DNA of 64,000 nt from Rehaibacterium terrae (lineage in GTDB: Bacteria; Pseudomonadota; Gammaproteobacteria; Xanthomonadales; Xanthomonadaceae): assembly GCF_014202935.1 (NCBI RefSeq), contig NZ_JACHHX010000001.1:186001-250000 (forward strand). Reading direction: 5' to 3'. Positions 1 through 8,836 of this stretch are shown in pieces; within the stretch, counting starts at the first letter, position 1; the number at the start of each line of letters is the position of its first letter. A program made the translations under genes and the position numbers. The notes under the pieces are model-generated. The model ran no database searches and was not told where the DNA came from. It saw only the letters and a program-made list of their open reading frames with translations.

Positions 1-520
1 GGTAGAGCCAGGTCGGCAGCAGCCAGAGCAGCGCACACAGCGACCATGCGCCGATGCGGCGGACGAGACCGGCGCCGGCGGCGAGGTAGCCGATACTGCG
101 GGCCAGATACGCCAGGCCGACGAGGACGAAACCGGCCTCCAGCACGAGATCGCGCCAGTCGGAATCGGGCAGGGAGTGGCCGGCGAGCAGCAGCACCAAT
201 GTCGACGGCAGGCTGGCCAGCACGATCAATGCCGCCAGTGTCAGCCACAGGCTCGGGCGGCGCAGCACGGCGGTACCGGACCAGCCGGCCAGCAGTGCCA
301 GCACGGCATAGAGCGCGTAGTCGGTGATCGCGGACCAATCGAAGTGGCGTGGCGGCGCCGTGGTCGCCGAATCCCAGCCCAGGCCGAGCAGTGCGAACAG
401 GGCGAAGGCGGCGAAGAACGCGCCGGGGCCGGCGATGGCCGGCAGGTCGCGCGGACGGCGCAGCAGGCCGAGGCTCAGGCCTTGCCGGATCAGGCGCGCG
501 GGGGATGCGTCGGGGCTCAT
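1..520 (-). CDS. Polytopic membrane protein, N-terminal part (runs off window)
   Basis: An open frame starts with ATG at 520 and continues without a stop to the window edge, giving 173 residues. Hydrophobic stretches at about residues 31-49, 66-80, 90-113, 126-140 and 156-172 suggest at least four to five membrane helices. The start is MSPDASPARLIRQGL. It lies 18 nt downstream of the mtnC stop on the same strand, so it may be co-transcribed with the methionine-salvage genes. No clear Shine-Dalgarno precedes the ATG. I do not recognise the family. The C-terminal part, which may carry the functional domain, is missing. Confidence 0.7.
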   Translation of the reverse strand, partial: MSPDASPARLIRQGLSLGLLRRPRDLPAIAGPGAFFAAFALFALLGLGWDSATTAPPRHFDWSAITDYALYAVLALLAGWSGTAVLRRPSLWLTLAALIVLASLPSTLVLLLAGHSLPDSDWRDLVLEAGFVLVGLAYLARSIGYLAAGAGLVRRIGAWSLCALLWLLPTWLY

Positions 521-538
521 GTGGCGATGGTCGCGGGC

Positions 539-1237
539 TCAGGCGGCCGGCTGGATTTCGGCAAAGGACGTTACCCGGCGATGCCCGTGCGCGGCCTCGC
601 CGGTGCGCGGCTGCGGGTAGTCCTGCGGGCGGTCGAGCAGCACGGTGTCGAGCCCGGCCTCGCGGGCGGCGTCCAGTTCCTCGACCACATCGGACAGGAA
701 CAGCACCTCGCCGGGCTCGCGGCCGATGGCGGCGAGGATGTTGCGGTAGCTTTGCGCTTCGCGCTTGCCGCCGACCTCGGTGTCGAAGTAACCGGAAAAA
801 AGCGGCGTGAGGTCGCCGGCCTCGGTGTGGGCGAAGAACAGCCGCTGTGCCGGCACCGAGCCCGAGGAGTACACATACAGCGGATGGCCGGCCGCGTGCC
901 ACTGCCGCAGCGCCTGCGCCGCATCCGGATAGACATGGGCGTGGAAATCGGCGCCCTCGTAGCCGGCCCGCCAGATCATGCCCTGCAGCGCCTTGAGCGC
1001 GGTGTGCTTGCGGTCCTGGTCGATCCACTGCTGCAGGACCTCGACGATGCACTCGTCCGACGACACCCCGCCGATGTCCAGCGCCGCGGCGTCCAGCCAC
1101 TTGCGCACCTGCGGCTCGTCGCCATGCCGGCGCACGAAGGCGGGCAGGGCGCGGCGGGCGTACGGGAACAGCACGTCCTTGACGAAGGCGATGCTGCTGG
1201 TGGTGCCTTCGATGTCGGTGAGGATCGTTCTTTTCAT
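539..1237 (-). CDS. mtnC: Acireductone synthase (enolase-phosphatase E1)
   Basis: A 232-residue HAD-superfamily enzyme. In methionine salvage it enolises and dephosphorylates 2,3-diketo-5-methylthiopentyl-1-phosphate to the acireductone. The N-terminus [13 protein letters not shown] carries the HAD nucleophile (Asp8) and second acid (Glu10), which fixes the start; the frame is open further upstream but that part looks non-coding. Motif II is seen as YSSGS, and the LFLSD and D-x-VLLDRP stretches near the end complete the fold. It lies 79 nt after mtnD, so it is probably in one operon with mtnB-mtnD. Length is normal for the bacterial single-function enzyme. Confidence 0.95.
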   Translation of the reverse strand: MKRTILTDIEGTTSSIAFVKDVLFPYARRALPAFVRRHGDEPQVRKWLDAAALDIGGVSSDECIVEVLQQWIDQDRKHTALKALQGMIWRAGYEGADFHAHVYPDAAQALRQWHAAGHPLYVYSSGSVPAQRLFFAHTEAGDLTPLFSGYFDTEVGGKREAQSYRNILAAIGREPGEVLFLSDVVEELDAAREAGLDTVLLDRPQDYPQPRTGEAAHGHRRVTSFAEIQPAA

Positions 1238-1316
1238 TCTGTCCGGGGCGATGTGGCAGGCACGACGTGGTCGTCTGCCGAAGGCTGACGGCTTCCGCCG
1301 CTCCTGCAGGATGCGG

Positions 1317-1874
1317 TCACCCGGCCTGGCCGGGTTCGTAGCGCGGAAACTTCCGCGCGATGTCGGTGCCGGTGAAGTGGCCGACCCAGCCATCCGGCTC
1401 CTTGAAGAAGCGGATGGCGATGAAGCTCGGCTGCGGCCCCATGTCGAACCAGTGCCTGGTGCGGTCGGGCACCGAGATCAGGTCGCCGGCTTCGCACAGC
1501 ACCTCGAACACGCGCTCGTCCGGGTGCAGGGTGAACAGCCCCGAGCCGGCCACGAAGAACCGCACTTCGTCCTCGACGTGATAATGCTCGTCGAGGAACT
1601 TGGCGCGAGCCGCGTCCTTGTTGGGGTTGTCCGGCGCGATGCTGACCACGTCGACCGTGTTGAAGCCGTACTCGGCGACCAGCCGGTCGATGTCGGCGCG
1701 GTAGGCGGCCATCACCTCCTCCGGCGCAGCGCCGGGCACGACCGGCTGCGCAGCTTCCCACTGCTCGAAGCGCACGCCGATGGCGCGTAGCCGCTCGGCC
1801 ATTTCGGCATGGTCGCGGGTCTCGAAGACCGGCGTGGTCGGGTCGCTCTCGGCGAAGATGCGCAGGCGGCTCAT
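1317..1874 (-). CDS. mtnD: Acireductone dioxygenase
   Basis: A 185-residue cupin-fold metal dioxygenase of methionine salvage. It converts the acireductone to 4-methylthio-2-oxobutanoate plus formate (Fe form) or to an off-pathway acid plus CO (Ni form). The metal ligands are visible in [12 protein letters not shown] (His-x-His and Glu), with the last His in RHWFDMG. The start MSRLRIFAE overlaps the mtnB stop by 4 nt, implying translational coupling. The upstream extension of the frame runs antiparallel into mtnB sequence and is rejected. The bound metal cannot be read from sequence. Confidence 0.96.
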   Translation of the reverse strand: MSRLRIFAESDPTTPVFETRDHAEMAERLRAIGVRFEQWEAAQPVVPGAAPEEVMAAYRADIDRLVAEYGFNTVDVVSIAPDNPNKDAARAKFLDEHYHVEDEVRFFVAGSGLFTLHPDERVFEVLCEAGDLISVPDRTRHWFDMGPQPSFIAIRFFKEPDGWVGHFTGTDIARKFPRYEPGQAG

Positions 1875-2509
1875 TGGTGCAGTCTCCTCAGGTCCAGTTC
1901 GCAGGCCAGCAGGAAGTCGAAGGCCTCCAGGTGGCGGCGCGCCTCGGCCATGTCGCGGCCCCAGGCGTACAGGCCGTGACCGTCGATCAGGTAGCCCCAC
2001 AGCGGTCCCCGCTCCAGCAGCGCCTCGACGCGGGCCGCGAGGGCGGGCATGTCCTGGCTGTTGGGCAGCACCGGCACGTCGACCGCCGCCTCGTGGGTGG
2101 TGTTCCCGGCGAAGGCCTTGAGCAGTTCATAGCCTTCCAGGCGCACGCTGCCGGCCAGGGCGAACAGGCGCGAGGCCACGGTCTGGGTGCGCGAGTGGGT
2201 GTGCAGTACGCAGCCGACGTCGGGGAAGCGCCGGTAGAGCTGGGTGTGCAGCAACGTTTCGGCCGACGGACGATGCGCGGCGCCGACCGGCTGGCCGTCG
2301 AAATCCACCACCATGATGTCGCTCTCGGTCAGCCGGCCCTTGTCGCGGCCCGAGACGGTGATGGCGGCGTGGCGGTCGTCCAGCCGCATCGAGAAGTTGC
2401 TGCTGGTGGCCGGCGTCCAGCCCAGCGCGGCCAGCTCGCGGGTATGGGCGACGATGTCGCGGGCGCAGGCGGCCAGTCGCGCGGGATCGTAGGGGAGAGC
2501 GTCGTTCAT
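1871..2509 (-). CDS. mtnB: Methylthioribulose-1-phosphate dehydratase
   Basis: A 212-residue class II aldolase/fuculose-aldolase family protein that dehydrates methylthioribulose-1-phosphate. Zn-binding histidines occur in [11 protein letters not shown] and in IDGHGLYAW; the N-terminal SNFSMRL stretch is typical of the family. First gene of the mtnB-mtnD-mtnC run, with a 4-nt ATGA overlap into mtnD. The upstream steps (mtnA isomerase and MTA phosphorylase/nucleosidase with kinase) are not in the window. The final aminotransferase step may be encoded at 61682-62830. Confidence 0.95.
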   Translation of the reverse strand: MNDALPYDPARLAACARDIVAHTRELAALGWTPATSSNFSMRLDDRHAAITVSGRDKGRLTESDIMVVDFDGQPVGAAHRPSAETLLHTQLYRRFPDVGCVLHTHSRTQTVASRLFALAGSVRLEGYELLKAFAGNTTHEAAVDVPVLPNSQDMPALAARVEALLERGPLWGYLIDGHGLYAWGRDMAEARRHLEAFDFLLACELDLRRLHQ

Positions 2510-2632
2510 CGCACCAGTTTAGCGGATAGCTGACGCCGCGCCGCTGGTCGCCGCCTTGATCGGCGTCAACCGTGCATTCACGGCGTGGGTGTACGATGGC
2601 CTGGTTTCGACGACGCCAGCCTGGAGCCAGCC

Positions 2633-2962
2633 ATGTCCGAGTCGCGCAATTCCCGCCGCACCTTCCTCGTCCGCGCCGCCACCGCTGCGGTCGCGATTCC
2701 GCTGGGCATCCGCCTGATCGACCGCCCGGCCTTCGCGCAGGACCTGCCCAAGCTGCCGCTCGACAACCCGCAGGCCAAGGCTCTGAACTACGTCGAGAGC
2801 ACCGAGGGCCTGACGCATCCCAACTTCAAGCCCGGCAGCGACTGCGCCAACTGCCAGTTCTGGACCGGCGGCGACGCCGAGTGGGGCCCCTGCACCCTGT
2901 TCCCGGGCCACCACGTGGCGGCCAAGGGTTGGTGCTCGGCCTGGGCCAGGAAGGCCGGCTGA
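2633..2962 (+). CDS. High-potential iron-sulfur protein (HiPIP), Tat-exported
   Basis: A 109-residue periplasmic [4Fe-4S] electron carrier that usually shuttles electrons from the bc1 complex to terminal oxidases or a reaction centre. The four cluster cysteines are Cys71, Cys74, Cys87 and Cys101, in DCANCQFW, GPCTLF and GWCSAW. The N-terminus has a twin-arginine signal (SRRTFLVRAATAAV) with likely cleavage after AFA (residue 35), as expected for export of a folded cluster protein. I chose ATG 2633 so that the Tat motif sits near the N-terminus; the frame is open 16 codons further up. Upstream promoter lies in the 120-nt gap divergent from mtnB. Confidence 0.95.
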   Translation: MSESRNSRRTFLVRAATAAVAIPLGIRLIDRPAFAQDLPKLPLDNPQAKALNYVESTEGLTHPNFKPGSDCANCQFWTGGDAEWGPCTLFPGHHVAAKGWCSAWARKAG

Positions 2963-3104
2963 TCCTCACTCCCACGTGACGGTCTGCCCGGCCCGGCTCC
3001 GGGCGGTCGGGCCCATCCCTCCCCGGGTGAGTTGCGGGCCGTCTCGCAGGTTGAGACGGTCCGGCGGCTAGAATCGACGGCATCGTCGATGCCCGGGGTC
3101 TGCC

Positions 3105-4526
3105 TTGTCACCTTTCCACGAACTGCTGGTGTTCGCCGTCGGCCTGGCGCTGGGCGCGCTCGGTGCCGGCCTGTGGCTTTCGCGTCGCTTCCGTGAACGG
3201 GAGGGCGCGATGCAGGGAGAGTTCGATGCGCTGCGTCAGCGGCTGGATGAGGTGCTCGATGAAGCCCGCCGGCTCGATGCCGAGCTGGCCGGGATGCGCT
3301 CGCGTGGCGAGGAGATCGCCCGTCAGCGTGACGAGCTGGCACGTGCCCACGAGACCCTGCAGCAGCGCCATCAGGCGCTGAGCGCCGAGCACGCGCGGCT
3401 GCAGGCCAGCAGCCGTGAACAGGCGCTGGCTGCCGAGGAGAAGCTGCAACTCCTGCAGCAGGCCGAGACGAAACTGCGCGACGCCTTCCAGAACCTGGCC
3501 CAGCAGATCCTCGACGAGAAAGCCAGGCGCTTCGCCGAACACAACGAGAAGCAGCTCGGTGGCCTGCTCGACCCGCTCAAGGTCCAGCTCAAGGACTTCC
3601 GCGACAAGATCGAGCAGACCTGGGCCAGCGAGCAGCGCGAGCGCGGCATGCTGGCGCAGGAGATCAACACGCTCAAGCAGCTCAACGAGCGGATCAGCCA
3701 GGATGCAATCAACCTCACCCGCGCGCTGAAGGGCGACAGCCAGGCGCAGGGCGCCTGGGGCGAGCTGGTGCTCGAACGCGTGCTGGAGGCCTCCGGCCTG
3801 CAGTCCGGTCGCGAATACGAGGTCCAGGCCAGCTATCGTGACGAGGACGGCGGCCGGCCACGTCCCGACGTGGTGGTGCACCTGCCCGACGACAAGGATC
3901 TGGTCATCGACGCCAAAGTCTCGCTGGTGGCCTACGAGCGTTTCGTCGCCGCGGCCGACGACGAGGTGCGTGTCGCCGCGCTGCGCGAGCACGTGGCCTC
4001 GCTGAAGCGCCACATCGACGGTTTGGCCGCGCGCGGCTACACCGACCTGCCGGGCCTGCGCACACTCGATTTCGTGCTGATGTTCGTGCCGGTCGAGGCC
4101 GCCTTCATCGAGGCGGTACGCGCCGACGAAGGGCTCTACGGCTACGCGCTGGGCAAGAACATTTCGCTGGTCAGCCCGAGCACGCTGCTGGCCACACTGC
4201 GCACCGTGGCCCACCTGTGGAAGATCGAGCGGCGCAATGTCAATGCCATGGAGATCGCCCGCAAGGCGGCCCTGCTGCACGACAACTTCGCCCTGCTGGT
4301 GAACGAGCTGGAAAACGTCGGCACACAGTTGGAGAGGGCGCAGAAATCGCACGCCAGCGCGCTGCGCCGGCTCACCGAGGGCGGCAAGGGCAGCGTCATC
4401 CTGCAGGTGCACAGCCTCGCCGAGATGGGCGCGCCGGCCAAGAAGTCCCTGCCGCGCGAACTGCTGTCCAGGGCCGGCGACGGCGAGGCGGCGCCGGAAG
4501 GCGCGCAGGACGCCGACGCCGGCTGA
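3105..4526 (+). CDS. rmuC: RmuC family protein (DNA recombination-associated)
   Basis: A 473-residue protein of the RmuC family, implicated in limiting inversions and other rearrangements at short inverted repeats. An N-terminal membrane anchor (residues about 6-26) is followed by a long coiled coil (about 30-200, rich in Glu, Gln, Ala and Arg). Then comes the nuclease-like RmuC domain (about 205-430) with GAWGELVLERVLE and PDVVVHLPDDKDLVIDAKVS, the latter resembling a PD-(D/E)XK core. The start is TTG at 3105; it gives the usual membrane anchor, whereas the first downstream ATG would remove it. The C-terminal tail is acidic and low-complexity. Confidence 0.9.
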   Translation: MSPFHELLVFAVGLALGALGAGLWLSRRFREREGAMQGEFDALRQRLDEVLDEARRLDAELAGMRSRGEEIARQRDELARAHETLQQRHQALSAEHARLQASSREQALAAEEKLQLLQQAETKLRDAFQNLAQQILDEKARRFAEHNEKQLGGLLDPLKVQLKDFRDKIEQTWASEQRERGMLAQEINTLKQLNERISQDAINLTRALKGDSQAQGAWGELVLERVLEASGLQSGREYEVQASYRDEDGGRPRPDVVVHLPDDKDLVIDAKVSLVAYERFVAAADDEVRVAALREHVASLKRHIDGLAARGYTDLPGLRTLDFVLMFVPVEAAFIEAVRADEGLYGYALGKNISLVSPSTLLATLRTVAHLWKIERRNVNAMEIARKAALLHDNFALLVNELENVGTQLERAQKSHASALRRLTEGGKGSVILQVHSLAEMGAPAKKSLPRELLSRAGDGEAAPEGAQDADAG

Positions 4527-4605
4527 AGCCGGCACCTGCTCGCCACCACACGATGAGGCGCGAGCGCCTGCGCGGGCGCATCACGCCCCGTCCATGCGGC
4601 CCCGC

Positions 4606-5955
4606 TCAGATCACCGCGCGCACCAGCACCACCGCCACCAGCACCGGCGCCACCACGCGCACCAGCCAGCGCCAGAGCGTGAACAGCGGCGCCGGCAGGC
4701 CGTGCAGCTGCTCGCGCATGCGCTCGCCGCTGATGAACCAGCCGGCGAACAGCGCGATCAGCAGGCCGCCGAGCGGCAGCATCAGGTCGTTCGCGATCAG
4801 CTCGATGAAGCTCATGATGTCGCGGCCGAGGATCTTCACGTGCGACCAGTGGTTGAAGCCGAGCACCGACAACAGACCCAGGCCCCAGCAGAACGCGGCC
4901 ATCGACAGCGCCGCGGTCTTGCGGCTGACGCCGCGCTCGACCAGGAACGCGGTCGCCGGCTCCAGCAGCGAGATCGAGCTGGTCCAGGCGGCGAAGGCCA
5001 GCAGCAGGAAGAAGATCAGGCCGTAGACCACGCCGAACGGGATCGAGTTGAAGGCCAGCGGCAGCGAAGTGAAGATCAGGCCGGCGCCGCCGCCGGTGGG
5101 CGCCATGCCGAAGCCGATCACGATCGGGAAGATCGCCAGGCCCGCGAGCAGGGCGATGCCGGTGTCTGCCAGCGCCACGGTGGCGCCCACGCGCGGCACC
5201 GACACGTCGCGCGGCAGGTAGGCACCGTAGGTCATCATCGTGCACATGCCCAGGCTGAGCGAGAAGAACGCCTGGCCCATGGCGCGCAGGAACACGCCGC
5301 CGTCGATCTTCGACCAGTCCGGGTTGAACAGGAAGCTCGCCGCCGCGCCGAGGTGGCCGGTGGTGGCGCCGTAGGCGACCAGCAGCAGCAGCATGATGAA
5401 CAGCGCCGGCATCAGGAACTTCACCGCACGCTCCAGGCCCTGTTCGACGCCCAGCGCCACCACGCCCATGGTCAGCACCATGAACACCGCATGCCAGAAG
5501 GTCAGCTCGAACGGGTGCGACAGCAGCTCGGCGAACACCAGGCCGGGATCGGTGATCGCCGCGCCGCCGAACAGCTGCTTTACGTACAGCCAGGAGTAGT
5601 GCAGCGTCCAGCCGGCGACCACGCTGTAGAAGGAGAGGATCAGCACGCCGGCGATGATGCTGATCCAGCCGATGCCGACCCAGCCGCGCGAGACACCGTC
5701 CTCGCGGGTGATGTCCATCAGGCTGTGGATCGGACTCCTGCGGCCGCGCCGGCCGATCGCGATCTCGGCGAACAGGATCGGCAGTGCGACCATCGCCACG
5801 CAGAGCAGGTACACCAGCACGAAGGCGCCGCCGCCGTTGTCCGAGGTCATGTAGGGAAAGCGCCAGATGTTGCCCAGGCCGACGGCGGAGCCGGTGGCGG
5901 CGAGGATGAACGCGAAGCGCGAGGACCACATGCCGTGGATCGAGGTCTTTTCCAT
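4606..5955 (-). CDS. Sodium-dependent transporter, neurotransmitter:sodium symporter (SNF) family
   Basis: A 449-residue polytopic inner-membrane symporter of the LeuT-like NSS/SNF family, importing an amino acid or related compound with Na+. The family signature in helix 1 is clear: ATGSAVGLGNIWRFPY, with the unwound GSAVGLGN segment that binds substrate and Na+. About 11-12 hydrophobic helices are present, as is usual for bacterial members. It lies 40 nt downstream of the NhaC-type antiporter on the same strand, so both Na+-coupled transporters are probably one transcript. The substrate cannot be read from sequence. Confidence 0.93.
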   Translation of the reverse strand: MEKTSIHGMWSSRFAFILAATGSAVGLGNIWRFPYMTSDNGGGAFVLVYLLCVAMVALPILFAEIAIGRRGRRSPIHSLMDITREDGVSRGWVGIGWISIIAGVLILSFYSVVAGWTLHYSWLYVKQLFGGAAITDPGLVFAELLSHPFELTFWHAVFMVLTMGVVALGVEQGLERAVKFLMPALFIMLLLLVAYGATTGHLGAAASFLFNPDWSKIDGGVFLRAMGQAFFSLSLGMCTMMTYGAYLPRDVSVPRVGATVALADTGIALLAGLAIFPIVIGFGMAPTGGGAGLIFTSLPLAFNSIPFGVVYGLIFFLLLAFAAWTSSISLLEPATAFLVERGVSRKTAALSMAAFCWGLGLLSVLGFNHWSHVKILGRDIMSFIELIANDLMLPLGGLLIALFAGWFISGERMREQLHGLPAPLFTLWRWLVRVVAPVLVAVVLVRAVI

Positions 5956-5995
5956 ATCGTGTTCCGGAGCGTTGCCTGCGTGGGAGATGGGTGGA

Positions 5996-7480
5996 TCAGC
6001 CGCGGTGGACCACGGCCGGCTGTGGCTGGAGCTTGAGGATCTTGAAGCCGGCGTAGGCGAACACCGCCGCCACCAGCGGACTGAGCAGGTTGAAGAAGGC
6101 GTAGGGCAGGTAGTCGAAGGTGGCCACGCCCAGCGTCGCCGCCATGTAGGCGCCGCAGGTGTTCCACGGGATCAGCGGCGAGGTCAGCGTACCGGCATCC
6201 TCCAGCGCGCGGCTGAGGTTCACCGGCGCCAGCCCGCGGCGCTCGTACTCGGGTCGGTACAGGCGGCCGGTGAGCACGATCGACATGTACTGGTCGGCAG
6301 CGACCACGTTGGCGCCGATGGCGGTGCCCAGCGTGGCGGCGATCAGCGAGCCGGTGGATCGGGCCGCCTTGAGCACGGCGCGGATCATGCGCTCCAGCAG
6401 GCCGGTCTTTTCCATCACCGCGCCGAAGCCCATTGCGCAGATGATCAGCCAGACAGTGTTGAGCATGCTGCTCATGCCGCCACGCGAGAGCAGCTCGTCG
6501 GCGGCGGCATTGCCGGTGTCGGCCTTGAAGCCGTCGAAAAGCGCCATCCACGCGCCCGACAGCAGCGCCATCGGTTGCGACAGCGCCTCGTTGCCGGCCA
6601 GCTTGATCACTGCCGCCGGCTGGAAGATCACCGCGAACAGCGCGCCGAGCAGCGCGCCGATCAGGATCGTCGGATAGGCCGGGAATTTGCGCATCGCCAG
6701 CACGAACACCACCACCAGCGGAATCAGCAGGTGTGGACCGGTGTCGAATTGCGCCGCCATCACCGTCGGCAGGTCACCCAGCGCCGTCTCGCCCTCGCTG
6801 CGGCCACCGCCCAACAGGCCGATCGCCGCGAACAGCACCAGCGCGATGGCGATGCTCGGGCCAGTGGTCCACATCATGTGGCGGATATGCGCGAACAGCT
6901 CGCTGCCGGCAGCGGCCGGAGCGATGTTGGTGGTGTCCGACAGCGGCGACATCTTGTCGCCGAAGTAGGCACCGGAAATGATCGCGCCGGCAGTGATCGG
7001 CAGCGACATGTCCAGCCCCTGCGCCACACCGATCAGCGCCACGCCGAGCGTGCCGGCCACCGTCCACGAGCTGCCGATGGTCAGCGCCACGATCGCGCAG
7101 ATCAGGCAGGCGGCCGGGTAGAAGAACGACGGATGCAGCAGCTTCAGGCCGTAGATGATCAGCGTCGGCACGGTGCCGCTGAGTATCCAGGTGCCGATCA
7201 GCGCACCGACCGCCAGCAGGATGAAGATCGGCACGATCGCCAGCGAGATGCCGTGGACCAGGCTGTCCTGGATGTCGGCCCAGCGGTGGCCGTTGCGCAT
7301 GCCGATCAACGATGCGATGCCGGCGGCCAGCAGCAGTGCGATCTGGTTGGCGCCGTAGGAGGCGTCGTCCGAGTACAGATGGACCGAAAGCGAGAGCATC
7401 ACCGCCAGGAACAGCAGCGGCGTCAGCGCCTGCAACAGGCTGGGATCGCGCAGTGCGGGCGCGGTGGCGGCGTCGTTCAT
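5996..7480 (-). CDS. nhaC: Na+/H+ antiporter, NhaC family
   Basis: A 494-residue polytopic membrane protein of the NhaC ion-transporter family, exchanging Na+ (or organic ions) for H+. Family-typical stretches are GSSWTVAGTLGVALIG, GAYFGDKMSPLSDTTN and the C-terminal NTCGAYMAATLGV. Eleven or twelve hydrophobic segments are evident. It is the first gene of a likely two-gene operon with the SNF symporter; together they could recycle the Na+ used for uptake. Some relatives exchange malate/lactate or amino acids, so strict Na+/H+ exchange is inferred. The start MNDAATAPALRD has a GGGGGAGGA ribosome site just upstream. Confidence 0.9.
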   Translation of the reverse strand: MNDAATAPALRDPSLLQALTPLLFLAVMLSLSVHLYSDDASYGANQIALLLAAGIASLIGMRNGHRWADIQDSLVHGISLAIVPIFILLAVGALIGTWILSGTVPTLIIYGLKLLHPSFFYPAACLICAIVALTIGSSWTVAGTLGVALIGVAQGLDMSLPITAGAIISGAYFGDKMSPLSDTTNIAPAAAGSELFAHIRHMMWTTGPSIAIALVLFAAIGLLGGGRSEGETALGDLPTVMAAQFDTGPHLLIPLVVVFVLAMRKFPAYPTILIGALLGALFAVIFQPAAVIKLAGNEALSQPMALLSGAWMALFDGFKADTGNAAADELLSRGGMSSMLNTVWLIICAMGFGAVMEKTGLLERMIRAVLKAARSTGSLIAATLGTAIGANVVAADQYMSIVLTGRLYRPEYERRGLAPVNLSRALEDAGTLTSPLIPWNTCGAYMAATLGVATFDYLPYAFFNLLSPLVAAVFAYAGFKILKLQPQPAVVHRG

Positions 7481-7582
7481 CGGGTCCTCCCCCGGAAGGA
7501 AGCCCGGAGTGTAACCGTCCGGTCACGCGCGCGCGAAGTGCGGGGGTACACTCCCGCTCCCGTGCCATCTATACCGAACCGA

Positions 7583-8128
7583 ATGGATGACCTTCGCCGC
7601 AAGCTTTCCGCGGACCTTGCGGCCTTCGCCGCCGCCTGGCCGACCCAAGCCGATACCGCCGGACTGTTCCTGGCCTTCCTCGGTTCGCACCCGGATGTGT
7701 TCGAGCGCCACCACGCCGTCGGCCATTTCACCGGCTCGGCCTGGGTGGTGAGCGGCGACGGCCGGCGCGTGCTGCTCACCCACCACCGCAAGCTCGGCCG
7801 CTGGCTGCAGCCGGGCGGCCATGCCGATGGCGATGCCGACCTGGCGCGGGTGGCGCTGCGCGAGGCGGAGGAGGAAACCGGGCTGGCCGGGCTGCGGGTG
7901 GAGCCGGCGATCTTCGACCTCGACCGGCACATGATCCCGGCGCGCGGCCATGAGCCGGCGCACTGGCACTACGACGTGCGTTACCTGGTGCTGGCCGGCG
8001 CCGACGAGCGTTTCGTCGTCGGCGAGGAATCGCACGACCTGGCCTGGCGCGACATAGTGGAAGTGGCTGACGACCCTGACATCGACGACTCCGTGCGCCG
8101 CATGGCGCGCAAGTGGCTGGCGCGCTGA
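7583..8128 (+). CDS. Nudix hydrolase
   Basis: A 181-residue Nudix-fold pyrophosphohydrolase. The Nudix box is readable as GGHADGDADLARVALREA followed by EEETGL; the catalytic REAEEE core is intact, but the first Glu of the G-x5-E element is Ala. The same substitution is common in subgroups with a GGH-x-DGD start, so I do not read it as inactivation. Substrate unknown (nucleoside diphosphate derivatives are typical). The start MDDLRRKLSAD is the first ATG after a non-coding stretch. It is convergent with efpL, 26 nt away. Confidence 0.88.
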   Translation: MDDLRRKLSADLAAFAAAWPTQADTAGLFLAFLGSHPDVFERHHAVGHFTGSAWVVSGDGRRVLLTHHRKLGRWLQPGGHADGDADLARVALREAEEETGLAGLRVEPAIFDLDRHMIPARGHEPAHWHYDVRYLVLAGADERFVVGEESHDLAWRDIVEVADDPDIDDSVRRMARKWLAR

Positions 8129-8154
8129 AGCGTGCCCGGGTCTGGCTGCCGCGG

Positions 8155-8718
8155 TCAGGCCCGGCCGACGTACTCGCCGGTGACTGTGTTGACCAGGATC
8201 CGCTCGCCGTTGGCGATGTACTCGGGAACCATGATCTCGATGCCCGTGTTCAGCCTCGCCGGCTTCGGGCGCTTGGTGGCGGTGCCGCCCTTGAGCTCGG
8301 GTGGGGTGTCGACCACTTCCAGCGTCACGTTCTGTGGCAGCTGCAGGCCTACCGGCTGGTCGTCGATGATCTGCACGTAGCAGCCTTCCAGCCCGTCGGT
8401 GATGTAGCCGGCGGCGTCGCCGACCACGTCGGCGTCGAGCTGGTAAGGCGTGTAGTCCTCGGCGTCGAGGAAGACGAACGCCTCGCCGTCCTTGTACGAG
8501 AAGGTCGCCATGCGGCGGCTGAGCTCGACTTCCTTCAGCTCGTCCTCGGCACGCAGGCTCAGGTCGTATTTCTGGCCGCCCGGCACGCTGTACAGGGTGA
8601 AGCGGAAGGTGACGTTGCCGCCACGGCCCTGCGGTGCGCTGCGCTCGATGTCGCGCACCTGGTAGACGGTGTTGTTGTATTCGACGACGTTGCCGCGCTT
8701 GATGTCGGAGGCTTTCAT
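8155..8718 (-). CDS. efpL: Elongation factor P-like protein EfpL (YeiP)
   Basis: A 187-residue three-domain EF-P paralogue that rescues ribosomes stalled on polyproline and other slow motifs. The N-terminal KOW-like domain bears the extended loop SAPQGRGGN with Arg32 at the tip. EfpL uses an unmodified Arg there instead of the modified Lys/Arg of canonical EF-P, which distinguishes it from Efp. The EF-P signature near the end ([17 protein letters not shown]) is complete. Stand-alone gene with its own promoter region (8719-8836), which also contains a dispersed repeat. Confidence 0.93.
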   Translation of the reverse strand: MKASDIKRGNVVEYNNTVYQVRDIERSAPQGRGGNVTFRFTLYSVPGGQKYDLSLRAEDELKEVELSRRMATFSYKDGEAFVFLDAEDYTPYQLDADVVGDAAGYITDGLEGCYVQIIDDQPVGLQLPQNVTLEVVDTPPELKGGTATKRPKPARLNTGIEIMVPEYIANGERILVNTVTGEYVGRA

Positions 8719-8751
8719 GGTCAGGTCGGGCTCGGGGATTCGGAATCGGTC

Positions 8752-8790
8752 GCAAGGGCGGCTTCAGCCGCGACCCGGGCACTGCGATGC
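8752..8790. repeat. Short palindromic dispersed repeat
   Basis: The stretch around GGCGGCTTCAGCCGCGACC contains an inverted CGGCTGAAGCCG-type core. Sequences of this kind are frequent intergenic elements in Xanthomonadales and pseudomonads. It lies between the SDR gene and efpL, preceded at 8739-8750 by GATTCGGAATCGG, a variant of the GAATC repeat seen at 11279-11411. Confidence 0.45.
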
Positions 8791-8836
8791 TCCGGTCGTG
8801 GTCCCCGCCGCTCGTGCGGACCAACCATGGGCTTAC

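Noticed and set aside
7583-8128. Nudix gene considered inactive because the first Glu of the Nudix box is Ala
   Set aside because: The catalytic REAEEE core is intact, and the same position varies in related GGH-type Nudix proteins.
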